From NCBI GenBank assembly GCA_014529385.2, contig CM043950.1, positions 154,306,445 to 154,370,444 on the forward strand: a DNA stretch of 64,000 nt, read 5' to 3'. The notes beneath the pieces were generated by a model, which made no database searches, was not told the origin of the DNA, and worked only from the letters and a program-made list of their open reading frames with translations. Source of the stretch: Adiantum capillus-veneris. Its lineage: Eukaryota; Streptophyta; Polypodiopsida; Polypodiales; Pteridaceae. Shown here piece by piece: positions 9,556 to 21,189 of this stretch; the first letter of the stretch is position 1; the number at the start of each line of letters is the position of its first letter. The position numbers and the translations under genes are program-made.

Positions 9556-10802
9556 CATCGCTCTGGCGCATCATCGCGCGTTCCTACTCCATCCGCATCT
9601 CCCTCTCTTTCGGAGCATTCGACGCGCTCCGAAGCTTCGGTGTCGACGAGACGATCTTCACACTCGTCTAGACACCGACGCTCTAGTGGTGGCAGTGTCG
9701 GTTGTTGTGGGGATTCCGCCACCGATGCCTCCACATCGCCTCGTGTTCGACGAGGCTCTTTACCCTCCCCTTCTTTGCCCGCCCCCACACCACCCACAGC
9801 ATCGCCATCTACGCCAGGTTTTGTGCGGTTGGCTGTTCCTAGCAGCTACACACCTCTACCTACTCCGCCAGGAGCCACCCCACTTGACACTCCTCGCTTC
9901 GGGGCCCAGACACCGGTGGAGACACCTGACGTCCGTACCCCTATCGACATGCCGCTAGAGACCCTTGCCGGGACACCTAGGTTCACGCGTCACCGGCCAG
10001 AGGCCTTGCCTTACTCCGTCGACTTCAGCGGCGGCATCATCATGGATGATGAGGGCAAGAAGGTGATCTCGCGCATGCGTGGTCTTTGCTCTCAGCTGTT
10101 TAGACACTACATACTAAACAAATGGAGTGAAGTACCAAGTGATTTAAAAGCCAGAGTCATCAGCATACTTCATGATGAGTTTCCCGTTCCAACACGGGAT
10201 CAGCGCTTCAATGAAGACCTGATGAAGATTCGAATGCGCGAATACTGCAAACACAAGCGTTTCGAAGTGCAAAAAGCAATCAAGCATGGGTGGAACAGGC
10301 CAGATTGGCTGGCCAAAGAAGATTGGAAGAATGCGAAGAAAGCAGCGCGCGAGAATCCTGACAAGTGGAAGCAACAAAAGGATGCAGCCAGAGCGCGAGT
10401 AGAGGCAGGGAGCTCGCACCACTTGGGGAGCGGTGGATGGGCATCATTTGAGGCCGATTTTGTAAGTGTTTTCGCATTGCTCTTTATGTTCGATAGTTGA
10501 GGGTTTATGAGTTTTTTAATTCTAACATAATGAAATCTTTGTATGTTTTGACAGTGGTCGATGACAAGACGTGATCCCACACCGTACGAGCGCGAGTACG
10601 CAGGCAGGAAGGGCTTAAACGCCCTGATGGACATTCTCAGTTCTCGCGGCGGCATGGTTAGTATTAGGGTTTACTCTTTTCTATTTTTTGTATTGTTTTA
10701 TAAATGTCGTTATATGTTTATACTTACTGAAAGCTGTCTTATTGTCTTTTTTTGCAGAATCCGACAGATACGTTGCTTGGACGTGATGAGACGTCTGACT
10801 AG
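9556..10802 (+). pseudogene. Transposase_24-like CACTA protein, main part with two introns
   Basis: This continues the exon broken at 526. Exon segment 9556-10461 (302 codons) has a Ser/Pro/Thr-rich low-complexity N-terminal half. A basic, Trp-containing C-terminal half follows, with a W-x5-DLK-type segment near 10123 and a KNAKKAARENPDKWK-like stretch near 10327. Intron 1 is 10462-10554 (GTAAGT...TTGACAG), exon 2 is 10555-10656, intron 2 is 10657-10757 (GTTAGT...TTTGCAG) and exon 3 ends in TAG at 10800-10802. Both introns are phase 0 and the frame stays open across them. The layout and the basic helical region resemble Transposase_24 proteins of CACTA elements, thought to bind subterminal repeats; the catalytic tnp2-type transposase is not in the window. 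Apart from the gypsy insertion the gene looks intact. The family call rests on pattern recognition, not a search. Confidence 0.65.
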
Positions 10803-11164
10803 ACGACGTCAGTTTAGCCGTAGCTAGATAGCATTAGTTTAGGGTTTCTCATAGCTTATGTATCATGAGACGGATTTTATACGTCTTTTTGAACCATGTA
10901 TATTATTACATTTGTCACCGCAGTTCATTTTGCCAATCAATTCTTTATGCCTATGATGTTGTACAATTGTCATTATTACATTTGCCAATCAATTCATTTT
11001 GCCTATGATGTGTACAATTGTCAATTTTACGCTTGTCAATTTTGCAAACAATGCGTCTTGTGGGTGACTATTTTGGGTCTATTATCTACCCTTGCACTTT
11101 TTTTAAAAAGTGAATCAAGTACAATATGGTTGATGGGTGGCAGGGCATTCAATGCCCTGTCACC
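10803..11164. other. 3' non-coding part of the CACTA element
   Basis: This follows the transposase-like stop codon. It contains loosely repeated phrases built on TTTGCCAATCAATTC and ACAATTGTCA between about 10920 and 11050. No further ORF is supported. Confidence 0.4.
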
Positions 11165-11375
11165 AAAAAAAATTTCTCTCGGGCGTCGCTATAACCGTCG
11201 CTATTTATGGCTCCAGAGAGTCGCTATAAGCGTCGCTATAACCGTCTCTATGACCGTCGCTATGAGCGTCTCTATATAGCGACGCATATAGCGACGCCTA
11301 TTGCAACGCTCTCGTAGCGACGCTATTAGCGATGCCGGGGGTTATAAAAACCCAGTGTATTTCCGTCGCTACAGC
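11165..11375. repeat. CACTA subterminal repeats (CGTCGCTAT motif, both orientations)
   Basis: CGTCGCTATA, CGTCTCTATG and similar copies run forward from about 11168 to 11275; TAGCGACG copies run in reverse from about 11276 to 11330, and one more forward copy lies near 11364. Facing copies could fold into hairpins around 11275. Such repeats are the usual binding sites of the TnpA-type protein, here presumably the split gene just upstream. Confidence 0.75.
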
Positions 11376-11393
11376 ATCACAAGAGCACACAAC

Positions 11394-11404
11394 CTCTTGT
11401 AGTG
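11394..11404 (+). repeat. CACTA terminal inverted repeat, right end
   Basis: CTCTTGTAGTG is the reverse complement of CACTACAAGAG. It marks the outer edge of the element; the following GTG is the candidate target duplication. Confidence 0.7.
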
Positions 11405-12544
11405 GTGGTTGGTGAAAGCACATTCTTCACATGTGTTTTATTAAGATTAATGTGTAATGGTTTGTAAATGTCTACATTATGTAGTGGAGGGGTTGTATCT
11501 GGCCTTGTTAAGTGCATGGGTAACTCTATGGCCTTGCACTATAGCTCTATTTTCTTATTTTGAGCAAGTTCCATAAGCAAACTCAACTCATTTTTAGTTT
11601 TTGCTAGAATCCCTTCTCTTTAAGCACACGTGGTTAGGGCATATTTTCATGCTCCATTAGGACCTTAATAATGGAGTCTTCTTGGGCGTGTATATTTCGA
11701 TGTTTAGTGAAATGCAAAAATGATCCTAATCCGACTTTGACAAGCCTAAGGGCTTAAGCTTAAAAATAGATATTTACTTGGTAAGCCTAATGTAATTTTG
11801 AGTAATGAGGCCAAAAGATTGAGTATTTGCTTCTTGTAATAATGCTGCCAAAAAGTAGCTTGTAGAAGGCCGACGAAAGGTTTAGAGTACTTGTCCCTGG
11901 TTTCAAAGGTTTTCACAGTTAACATTGGTTGTTTTGACAAAGTGTTAGCGGAGCTCATCATCAATAATAGAACAAGATCTACATACTAGATCAAAGCACT
12001 TAGAAAAGGAACATAGTCTTCACTTTGGAGGTTGCTTTTAGGTTGCAATTGAGATCTCATGAGGAATTACAATGCAAATAAGTCCCATTAAGTACAATCA
12101 AGTAGCATTTTTCAAACAAAATGTCCAAACTGTACGTAGTTAAGTGAAAATGTGTCCAATAAAATGCAAACCAAAAAATTTGAATCCAATTAGATCACTT
12201 GAATTCAATTTAAAGAGAATTTGAACCATAGTATTGTTCATGAGGCCTCAATTGTCTGCATTTTAAAGCAATTAAGTCAAATGCTAGACCCAAATGCTTC
12301 CAATCAATATCATTTCAAATAACGTTACCCTAAACCAAATTTGAGTACATTACAACTAGGTCTAGAGGCATCAAATGAGTGGGATTGAGACATATTGAGT
12401 TAAATTGCATGTTGATTGAATGTCAAATGCATCCAACATAGAGAACTTTAATCCTAAACAAGTTAAATTGAGTGCAATAAAGTGTAACAAGTTCAAGTAA
12501 CAATTGATAAAACATGGGTGCAGAACCTTGATGTTTGATCATAT
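11405..12544. other. Unassigned AT-rich DNA between the CACTA end and gypsy element 3
   Basis: No credible ORF, RNA gene or repeat boundary was recognised. It is the flank into which both neighbours may have inserted. Confidence 0.4.
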
Positions 12545-13463
12545 TGTTAGAAGTTGGACACACCCCACGGCAACTAACTACTCGGAAGATTATTATTTTT
12601 GTAATTATTCATTCATTGAGGAAAACCTGATTTTTCACCTTGTAAATATTGGGACTTACAGAAGTTTCCAGATTGTATCCCAGTTTTTTGATAAGTTAGA
12701 TTGAGTAGATGGTTGATTTTGAAACTTTAGGGTTTGAGAATTGTAAGGTATATATACCACTTTTTGACCTTAATGAAGGACCTTTTTGTCATTTTTAAAA
12801 CAAGTTTTGAAGTCTGTGAGTGAGCGTACTATGTACGAGAGAGAGTGTGAGCTTCATCTTGACGCTAAGTGTGCACCAGTGGTCGGAATCGAGTGCTGAG
12901 AAGTGCAGCGTGTTGCCCCCGACGAGAGCTACGCGTCGATACCTACATTGCGCACGTACGGTCCGGTTGAGCTTCATCTGGTGTTTGGGTGAGCATTCCT
13001 TGTCCGATTTTGCATTGCATCATATCCACAGTTCACATTGAGTAGAACTACACATTAGACACTTTAGATTTCGGAAACGAAAACCTGCAGATTTCGACCA
13101 GACATCCTACGTGATTTTGCACCGGGTGTTTTGGGTTGGGATTTTGGTTCATAGACCTTAGGGAGAGTGACCTATTGGTGTTAGTAGGGTCTCCTTCAAG
13201 TTCTATGGTGTTTCGAGATTGTTTGATGGGTGTTCGGCTCTAGAAAGCGTTGTAGGAAGTTTCCTCTTATGCACTCTTTGAAGGTTGTGACTTAGACAAT
13301 TGGTAGAGACCTCTGTAGGAATTAGTTAGGAGTCGGTCGAGTGTAGCTTGACACCTTATGATTGCTTCCACGTGCCTGCGGGTTGAGCTTCGTCCTTAGC
13401 TGACATTATATGTTAGGTGAGTTCTCGCTGTGCTGACGTTCGTCGCGACGTATCCGTCCAACA
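12545..13463 (+). repeat. Probable 5' LTR of gypsy element 3
   Basis: It ends TCCAACA one base before the primer site, which fixes the right end. The left end at TGTTAGAAG is a guess. A TATA-like GTATATATACC lies near 12748. A half-copy of the leader palindrome lies at 13100-13113. Confidence 0.45.
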
Positions 13464-13464
13464 T

Positions 13465-13482
13465 TGGCGCCACTGCCGGGGA
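13465..13482 (+). other. Primer-binding site of gypsy element 3 (tRNA-Asp-like)
   Basis: TGGCGCCACTGCCGGGGA differs from the tRNA-Asp complement of element 1 at two central bases. It lies one base after the LTR end. Confidence 0.75.
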
Positions 13483-14009
13483 CGAAAACCTTAGGTAGGT
13501 GACCGAGTCTAATCCTTGAGGATTGGGATTTTTGGCTTGCCAAGAGTCTCGTTTTACATTTAGATAGGATCACAGGGTGGAGGACTCTCTAGGTCTTAGA
13601 GGGAGTCTAGAAAGCGTGTGTCTGGCCTAGATCCTTCGACTTAGGTAGATTACGTAGACCAAGATAGTTAAGGTAGTAGTCGAGTCTTGAGTAGGAGTTG
13701 GAGTTGTAGAAGCGATGAGAGGAGAGCTTGAGAGTCCGGAGAGGCCAGAAAGCAACCAAAACATCATTATCACCATTTCACATGATAAGTAGGAGTAGAG
13801 TAAGTAGGACATCATGATTCAGGATCTAGAGCATTTCATGTATGTATACTTGCTTGGTAAAGTCATCACAAGTTTGTAGAAGAAGCAAAAAGATGCAAAA
13901 GTGTGTTTGAAAGCCTAAGTGAAGTCCAAAAGTTACTGTGATTGTTTCTGATAGATCTACAGAGCATCATGAGCATTTCTGTCAGGAAAAAAATTAATTT
14001 CAAGCCAAG

Positions 14010-14033
14010 AGACATCCTATGCGTAGGATGTCT
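14010..14033. repeat. 24-bp leader palindrome, copy 1 (one centre mismatch)
   Basis: Half AGACATCCTA(T/C)G followed by its reverse complement CGTAGGATGTCT; the only departure from symmetry is T for C near the centre. Confidence 0.9.
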
Positions 14034-14170
14034 ACAAGCTAATCTGGTGGGAAATTTGGGATTTTGAGTTGACCAGTGTGTTCAGAAGGTGGGGTTTACC
14101 CTAATTTCAATTGGAAAGTGGAAATTTGACCATATCTTGACAGGATAAGGCCAGATAAACGGAAATTGCC

Positions 14171-14181
14171 AGACATCCTAC
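14171..14181. repeat. Palindrome half-site
   Basis: AGACATCCTAC without the second half. It lies 282 bases before the 30-bp copy at 14453. Confidence 0.6.
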
Positions 14182-14452
14182 CCAATTTGTGCCAAAACAT
14201 TATTTTGAGACCAAAACCAAAAGATGGCTGCATGAACATGTCTTGAATGATATATTGAGTGACTCAAAGGGGTTTCACCTCATTTGGGTGAGAAAATTGA
14301 GTTCAAAGCGGAGTGTAGCATTTTTTACTGCAAAAGGCAAGAACAGCTAAAATTGGGAACTTTTGAAATCCAAACCAAAATCTAAGCATACCACTGGGTT
14401 ACTGACATCAAGGGGAAGCTGTGGGACAAGTCTAGGGTCAAACAGGCCAAAA

Positions 14453-14482
14453 AGACATCCTACGCGTACGCGTAGGATGTCT
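14453..14482. repeat. Leader palindrome, 30-bp expanded copy
   Basis: AGACATCCTACGCGT followed by its exact reverse complement ACGCGTAGGATGTCT. The centre is lengthened by six bases yet symmetry is perfect. Confidence 0.95.
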
Positions 14483-14582
14483 TCTGTGTGATTTTGGACT
14501 CCAAACCAAATTTTGAGTATACCAAAGTGATCAGCAACTCAAGGGGAGCCTGTGCTTTGAGTTTGAAGCCATTCTGATGAAA

Positions 14583-14606
14583 AAGACATCCTACGCGTAG
14601 GATGTC
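14583..14606. repeat. 24-bp leader palindrome, perfect copy
   Basis: AGACATCCTACG followed by its exact reverse complement, preceded by TGATGAAAA as in two element 4 copies. Confidence 0.95.
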
Positions 14607-14859
14607 TAAAGCAAGAAATTGAAGCCAGACATTGATAGTGGGCATAACAAGGTATTGTATAGCCTAAGGCAAGCCTCCTAGTCAATTTTGGTCCAAATTG
14701 GAGTTGATTAGACTAATCAAGATCAGCAACAGGCTGTCAAAACATATTTCTAACTCATTGACCAGCTTATAGGTGTCCAAATCAAAAAGTAAAAACAGCT
14801 GTGGGCTCAGCACATCAAGGGGAAACCGTAATGCAAAAATCCAAGCAAAACTAAGCAGG

Positions 14860-14883
14860 AGACATCCTACACGTAGGATGTCT
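14860..14883. repeat. 24-bp leader palindrome, one centre mismatch
   Basis: Same repeat with A for G at the centre; 277 bases after the previous copy. Confidence 0.9.
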
Positions 14884-15292
14884 ATTGGGACCTACTGAGG
14901 AGAAAATTTGATTGGGCATAGACAGTAAGATTCCAATTGGCTTAAGGGCTCCAGAACTTCTTTCAGAAGTGAATTTGGACCTTGTATGCCCATTTGACGG
15001 AGGAAAAACCTGAATTCAGACTTTTTCGCGTAAATTGACCAACATCCGAGGAAGTACAATTTCAGATTAGCAGACCTAATCGAGAACATCAACAGTGTAT
15101 AAAATACAGTAGTGGTTGAGATTAACTCTCCAGTTATACCAATCATTACTAAGATAACCTCTAGCAGATAAATGCTTTGATTCGATTGCCGAAATTAAAC
15201 GCTTGTGTACAGGTATATTCAGCAACAAAGCAAGAAGTTGTAAAGAAACTGATCCTCTGCCACGTGAGTGGTTGGATTTGTGATAAATTGCA

Positions 15293-16047
15293 TTGATAAG
15301 TTTGATGAATTTAAGATTAGGAAGATACATTGTTAGAGACCAGAAGGTGGCAGGTGACCAAGGTAGCTTAGTGTCCATCGAAGAGAGTGTAACTCAGGCA
15401 AGGCTAGATCCGTTAGCACCAATTATTGAGGAAGGTAGTGATACTGACACTTTGTCAGAAAAATCTTTCTTCATGATGGGTAGTCAACAGCCAGGAGGTT
15501 TCACCTATGATGGACCAATGCCAGGAGGAAGCACCTCCTTGAATCCTTTGAATGATTCCAAGATCACTGTGATCTTCTTAGAGGGAACAAACATGAGGGG
15601 AGCCCTAGTCTATTCTGACTATTGAGGATGCAAGTGCATTTGTATCGAAGAGAGGCCAGCTTAGAGATTGTAGATAATCCGAGTCTATCATGATGGAGAT
15701 AGATTTCGAGATGAAAAGGGGAACCACTATTTTATCTGATAGTTAGTAACCCTGAAGATTACAACAGATATGGAGATAACATGGCGAAAGGGAAAATGGT
15801 TTCAGAAGCTCAAGAACCGCCACCAAACATTGATCGACCCGGAGCTATTTTTATGTATGATAAGAAAAAAACCAGGGTTCCAACTTATAACGAGAATGTG
15901 GGAATCTACAAGCATGAGAGTGAGGGTATAGTCTCTTACTTTCGCAGCAAAGAACCATACGTAAACGAATTAAGCAAAGACAAGGTTCTTTACTTATTCT
16001 CTTATGAAACTGCTATGGGGAAGGGTATAGTTTTTGTTGATAGATAA
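15293..16047 (+). pseudogene. Broken N-terminal gag-region ORFs of element 3
   Basis: Two short ORFs (15293-15625 and 15781-16047) lie in the space between leader and gag. The second begins MAKGKMVSEAQEPPPN after a plausible ATG at 15781 and may be the true polyprotein start; it breaks at 16045. No domain was recognised. The position before the gag domain suggests decayed N-terminal polyprotein sequence. Confidence 0.4.
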
Positions 16048-16262
16048 GGACAAGAATACCAACGTATTCTCCCAGAGGAGGTAGAAAGGGCAACAGGTCC
16101 AGGAGCATCAGCATATGCCCCTGAAGAAGTGCCAAGAGCCACCTACACCCCAAGCAAGTCAACGAATCCTTTTTCAGATGAGTATGACGCTACCTCAAAT
16201 TCCACCCGACCACAAGCATTCAACAACCAAAACCAATCGGCAAACCAGCCATCATTGCAGGC

Positions 16263-17519
16263 ATGGATTTGACAGAGTACTACAATGGAACAAGACCAAA
16301 ATCAAGATGGTTATCAGGCTGCACGAGGGCTAAGGGATTTGCAAGAACCACCACTCTATTCAAGGTATCAAGGAGAAAGAAGCCAAAGACTCAAGGGTCA
16401 ACAGAGCCTGGAGGACCACCCATAGAACGAGTTCGAAGAGATGAACCACCTCTAGCGAGAACCATTAGAAATTATGGCTTAGGAGCACCACCGGGAGAGG
16501 AACCAGCCTATTACAGAAGACCTGAGGAGGTATATCGATTAGGACGTGGAGATCCAATGATGAGGTTTGTAGACTATCGAAGAATTAGACCTTCTCAAGT
16601 GCAAAAATGGGTAAACAAGAAATACATAGGAAGCAGAGACCCAAGAGATCATGTAGCAGCCTTTGTGCGTGTAATTAGAGCCGAAGAGGTGTTAGACTTT
16701 CCTACCCAATTTGCAGGGTTTGGACTAACCCTAGAGGATGATGCTGCCACTTGGTTTGACTCTATAGAGCGTAGAGACTTTGAGTCTATGGAGGAAGTGT
16801 TTGACGAGTTTATCGAGGAATTCTCACAAAGGGGCATAGCTCATAATACTGTCTCACAAATCCATAAATTCAAACAAAAAGATGGAGAATCTGTACGAAA
16901 GGTAGCCTTAAGACTAAAAAGATATGTTAAGTTCTGTCCTGTTGAAGAACTGCCAACTCAGTCTAGACTCATGCTGATATTCATCCAAGGACTAAGGAAT
17001 AAGGATCTCCAGAAAGACTTACATATGAAGAGGAGCACGACGTTGAATGAGTTGACCAAGGAGGCTCTTTACCTGGTGGACAATTGTGCGGTCTACAAAG
17101 AGGGGGAGTTCAAGGACCTTGACGACGATTCATCTTCACAACAAAGTGGAAGCAAGTCTTCTAAGACAGCACCAAAAGGAGAAGTAGATGTAAACCAAGA
17201 GCAGCTTGTAGATGAAGTGCTAAAAAAGATTAACTTGTACACCAAACCCCAGGCTAAATAGCCCAAGTGGTGTGCTATTGAACAAAAATGGACAAACCAT
17301 GGGACCGAGGAATGTTATTATAACAAGGGGTATGTGAGAGAGAGACCTTACGCTCCCCAAGCTCCGGTAGCTTCTCCTCAAGTTCCACCGATGCCTAGGT
17401 ATCAAGCAGGCAACCTACCAGGACCTGTAGGTGTAGAAAGACCACAACCGGTGTTGGGGCAGCAAACCCTGTCTATTATCCACCGGAAGAGCCCTCGACA
17501 CCAGAACCATGGAGCATGA
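16263..17519 (+). pseudogene. Gag capsid-like domain of element 3
   Basis: The reading frame 16263-17258 carries a retrotransposon gag domain at about 16590-17080. Key segments are the aligned DPRDHVAAF start, DDAATWFDSI, EFIEEFSQRG, SVRKVALRLKRYVKFCP and FIQGLRNKDLQ. A TAG at 17259 interrupts it, and the same frame continues to 17519 past a WCAIEQKWTNHGTEEC segment. That segment resembles the His-Cys knuckle of plant gypsy gags but has E where the first His is expected. It would form the capsid of the virus-like particle. It is inactive because of the stop and a frameshift near 17516. The N-terminal boundary is unclear. Confidence 0.75.
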
Positions 17520-18328
17520 TAGGAACTACAAGACCATCAACTGCTGCACAGCCAGTAAGAGAAGGAAGATATAGCTTAGATGAACGAACACTGTTGTCCA
17601 TAGCCAATGGAGGCATGGGTGGACAGAGACATGCATACCAACAAAGAGGAGCTCAAGGAGCACCTCAACAACCCAAGGGACCCTACTACAAGTGTGGTGG
17701 AGACCATTGGCTACGAGATTGTCCTCATGATGAAATCATTAGAGTCAACGCATATTGCACTGAGTGTGGAGTTACTCATTTGATCCCCAATTTCCCTAAA
17801 AAACCGAGCAAAGGAGCAAAAACCACCTTGAACATGCTAGAAACAGTACCTTCCAGTGGAGGATCGGAAAATGAAACAATCATACCCATCCAGGCGGTAA
17901 CACGAGCCCAATCTCAAAGAAGGACGAATGAACCCATAGTTGAAGAACCAAAAACTGATGCCCAAAGTTCAGAAACGAGAAATCAGAGAAGCACTTGGAA
18001 AGCTAGAAAGGCGCGTAGGAAAGCCAAGAAGGAACGAGAGAAAACAGCTCTATCCGAGGAGTTAAAACATACAAAGGATAGATTAGAGCGGTTAGAGGAT
18101 CTAGCTAGCTTAATCTCACACACAATAGCAACCATAGCACCCAAGGAAATAGCAGAGCCCAAAAGTGCAGGATCAGGAGGATCTGTACTGGCAGATAAGG
18201 TAAATGAGCAGGTGGATGCGCTTCTAAAATCTTATGAAGCTAGACTCAAAAAGAACCAAACCCAGGAGCAAAGGTGGATGACCTATCCATATGCAGAAAT
18301 AGAAAAAACAAAGATTGAAAATGTGTAA
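17516..18328 (+). pseudogene. Nucleocapsid-like zinc-knuckle region of element 3
   Basis: A shifted frame continues the polyprotein. Two knuckles near 17690 and 17755 are each damaged: the first reads YYKCGGDHWLRDC, with Tyr for the first Cys, and the second reads CTECGVTHLIPNF, with Phe for the last Cys. A basic, coiled-coil-like stretch rich in R, K and E follows (about 17990-18110). The spacing CX2CX3HX4C matches the knuckles of elements 1 and 2, which supports a related lineage. Confidence 0.6.
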
Positions 18329-18484
18329 AAAGATGATAGAAACAGCTCAATCATTGATGGAAGACACGCTGGGTAAACCTGCAAATTGGCATGAGGCACC
18401 AGCTCCAACCCCTATCCAACCAACTTTAGAGAAACAAAGGAAAGACTCGCTAATGCCTATGAGTCCAGAAGAGAGCCTATCATA

Positions 18485-19759
18485 GTGCCAAATACCACAG
18501 ATAAGGCAAGTGACGGGTTCCGGCCTAAAACATTGGCAGAAATGGGTAAGGACTGTAACGGTCTAGACAATCTGTGGAAGAAAATCCGTGAGGCCAACGA
18601 GGCTAATAGGATGAGTAACCACATAAATATCACGAGAAAAGAAAAGAATGTAACCTTACCTCCTATTGAAGAATTTGAGGCAAGGTCACAAATGAACTTT
18701 GAGATACATTCACAAGGGGGAGACCAAGGATCAGTTGGTTTGGGGCACAACCAACCAGACTCGCTGAAAACTTTACCCTCTTACCTAGGAGAGTACGAAG
18801 CCAAGTCGGAGATGAGAGCAATGCCATCTCAAAGACTTTCTTCTAACAAGGTGATGGATTCGCAAGGATTGATTGAGTTGTTTTCCACTCCGGTGGCATG
18901 CACCATCACATTAGCAGAACTCCTAAGGTTACGGCCAAACATGTGGACCAAAATAGTTAAATGCCTAGAAAAATTTGGAGTGAAATACGGCACCTTGAAG
19001 CTATAGGAAGGGATTAGAGAGTTGGACAGGCCTCAACTAAACACTAAGCTAGTACCATTGAACAAGGTTGGAGAGTATTGCGAGGGAGAAGATGGAAACA
19101 CCACGCTACCAGTAGAATTCCAAGGAGTAGTTTCCAAGGCTATTCTTGACAGTGGAGCGGGAGTTGCTATCGCCACCAAGGAAATCTGGAAAAAATGGGA
19201 AAAACCAGCTTTAAGAGCTACCAGAATGAAACTGCAATTGGCAGATGGGTTCATGGAGAAGCCTCTAGGACTCTTAGAGAAAGTGATTGTCACTTCGTGC
19301 GGAATCGAGTATGAGCATACATTTGCAATAGTCGATTTCGACAAAAAGAACAATTATGAGATCATCTTGGGACGACCATTCATGCAACAATTGAAGATGG
19401 TCCAAGATTGGGGTTACGACCACATATACCTCAGACATGGCAAGACAACAACTAAAATACACCTAAAAGACCATAGTTACAAAGATGTGAACCAAACACT
19501 TGTGGAAGAGTTTGATTCAGCTACAGTAGCAGGATCAGAACTCCCAGCATGGTTAGGGAAACCAAAAGAGCTATGGATGTGCGGAGCTTCACATTGTGGA
19601 AGCTTAAGAAGAGAGGAATGCGTCTTAGAAAGAGCAATTGAGGACAAAGAGTATATTCCTGAACCTTTCCTTGAAGATACCTTGGAACCTCTAGAATGGG
19701 AACACATACTAGCAACATTGGATAGTCCAACAACAAAATTTTGCGATAAGGATGGCTAG
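18485..19759 (+). pseudogene. Retropepsin (first protease) region of element 3
   Basis: One frame, interrupted by a TAG at 19004. The aspartic protease domain at about 19055-19420 contains LDSGAGVAIA with the catalytic Asp at about 19148, and IILGRPFMQQL at about 19362. It matches the protease of element 1 in layout, including the preceding short acidic link and GEYCEGEDGNTTLPVEF, which parallels GQYFEGEESNATLPI. It would cleave the polyprotein. The frame ends at 19759, and the RT lies in another frame, so at least one frameshift separates them. Confidence 0.8.
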
Positions 19760-19789
19760 GGCCAGAAAATGCAAAAAGGATAGACCTCG

Positions 19790-21183
19790 CAGAACCAGGT
19801 GAAAAGCCTCAGCCGGTCTATATAGCCAACGATTTAGAGCCTGAAGAGGAAGAACGGCTAACACAACTCCTCAAGAAGTATAAAGATGTGTTTGCATGAT
19901 CCTATAAAGACCTCAAAGGAGTTGATCCATCGATATGCCAACATACAATTCCTTTGAAATAGGATGCAAAATCTAGCAAACAACGTCCTTATACTTATAA
20001 TGATGCATTTGCTAAACGAATCAAAGAGGAGATTGATAAACTGATGGAAGCTGAATTCATCTATGAAATCGAACATACAGATTGGGTGTCACCCATTGTG
20101 GTAGTTCCCAAAAAGAATGGAAAACTGCGAGTGTGTGTAAACCTCAAAAAGGTAAATGCAGCCACCATAAGGGATAATTATCCCTTGCCAATCACAGAAC
20201 ATGTACTTGAGCAAGTGGCCGGGAAACGGGCTAATTCCTTTCTGGATGGGTTTTCAGGATACAACTAACTGACAATAGCAAGGGAGGATCAACACAAAAC
20301 AGCGTTTGCCACAGAATGGGGGATTTATGCATATCGAGTTATGCTGTTTGGATTAACTAATGCCCCAGCTACCTTCCAAAGGTTAATGACTCACGCATTC
20401 AAGGAATACCTAAGAACATTCTTAGAAATTTACATGGATGATCTTTGTGTACACTCTCTTCTACGAGAGGAACATATTGACCATTTGCAAAAGGTCTTTG
20501 AAAAATGCAGGACATATCGAATCTGTCTTAACCCGAAAAAGTGTGTATTCATGGTTAAGCAAGGCCGCATCTTAGGACACATTGTCTCAAGAAATGGCAT
20601 AACCACTGACCTAGACAAAGTCAAAGTCATTGTAGACCTACCCAGGCCTACTAATGCGAAATAAGTGCAATCCTTCATGGGACACTGTGGATATTATCAA
20701 AGATTCATATACATGTATGCGGTTATCGCACAACCTCTGTATTGTTTGCTAGTCAATTTCGATTGGACCGAGGAGTGTGAAACTTCATTCCAAAAGCTAA
20801 AGGAAAACCTTATATCATCACCTGTACTGAAGGCACCAGATTGGGAAAAGATATTCCATGTTCACATTGATGCTTCTGCATATGCCATCGGGAGTATTCT
20901 GGCTCAACCTGGAGACAGAACAATGGATTTTCCTATTTGCTATGTGAGCCGACAGCTAAATAGTGCGGAAAAGAACTACACAACCATCGAGCGGGAAGGG
21001 TTAGGAATGATTTATGCTGTAAAGAAATTTTGGCATTATTTGCTTGCAAACAAATTTGTGTTCTTCACAGATCATCAAGATCTTTTGTATCTGGTAAATA
21101 AACCATGCAATACAGGGAGAATCGTACGCTGGTTTATTATCTTGCTAGAATTTGACTTCACAGTGGTGGTCATCTACGAGTAG
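19790..21183 (+). pseudogene. Reverse transcriptase and RNase H of element 3
   Basis: One frame carries RT followed by RNase H. RT motifs: WVSPIVVVPKKNGKLRVCVNLKK at 20080-20150, MLFGLTNAPATFQRL at 20341 and the catalytic YMDD at 20431-20442. RNase H begins near 20860 with HIDASAYAIG, then EREGLGMIYAVKKF and TDHQDLLYLVNK. In-frame stops are TGA at 19897, TAG at 19960, TAA at 20266, TAA at 20662 and TAG at 21181; each fits a single C-to-T or G-to-A change in Gln or Trp codons. It would make cDNA from the element RNA inside particles. It is now inactive. Confidence 0.88.
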
Positions 21184-21189
21184 ATCATC

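Larger units (their letters stand above)
1..11404 (+). mobile_element. CACTA (En/Spm) DNA transposon, 3' portion, interrupted by a gypsy element
   Basis: The right end reads CTCTTGTAGTG at 11394-11404, whose reverse complement begins CACTACAAGAG, the classic CACTA terminus. Just inside it, 11165-11375 carries many direct and inverted copies of a CGTCGCTATA-type motif, the usual subterminal repeat arrangement. A gene resembling the plant Transposase_24 (Ptta/En/Spm) family lies inside in the same orientation. The left end is outside the window. The three bases after the terminus are GTG, a possible 3-bp target duplication that cannot be checked without the other end. Gypsy element 1 sits inside it, so the CACTA element is older than that insertion. 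Confidence 0.75.
13483..15292 (+). other. Long repeat-rich leader of gypsy element 3
   Basis: Non-coding. It contains four full palindromes (14010, 14453, 14583, 14860) and one half-site (14171). A loosely conserved phrase ATCAAGGGGAAGCTGTG-like (14408, 14531, 14812) lies before some of them, showing that the leader is built from degenerate tandem units. Confidence 0.7.
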
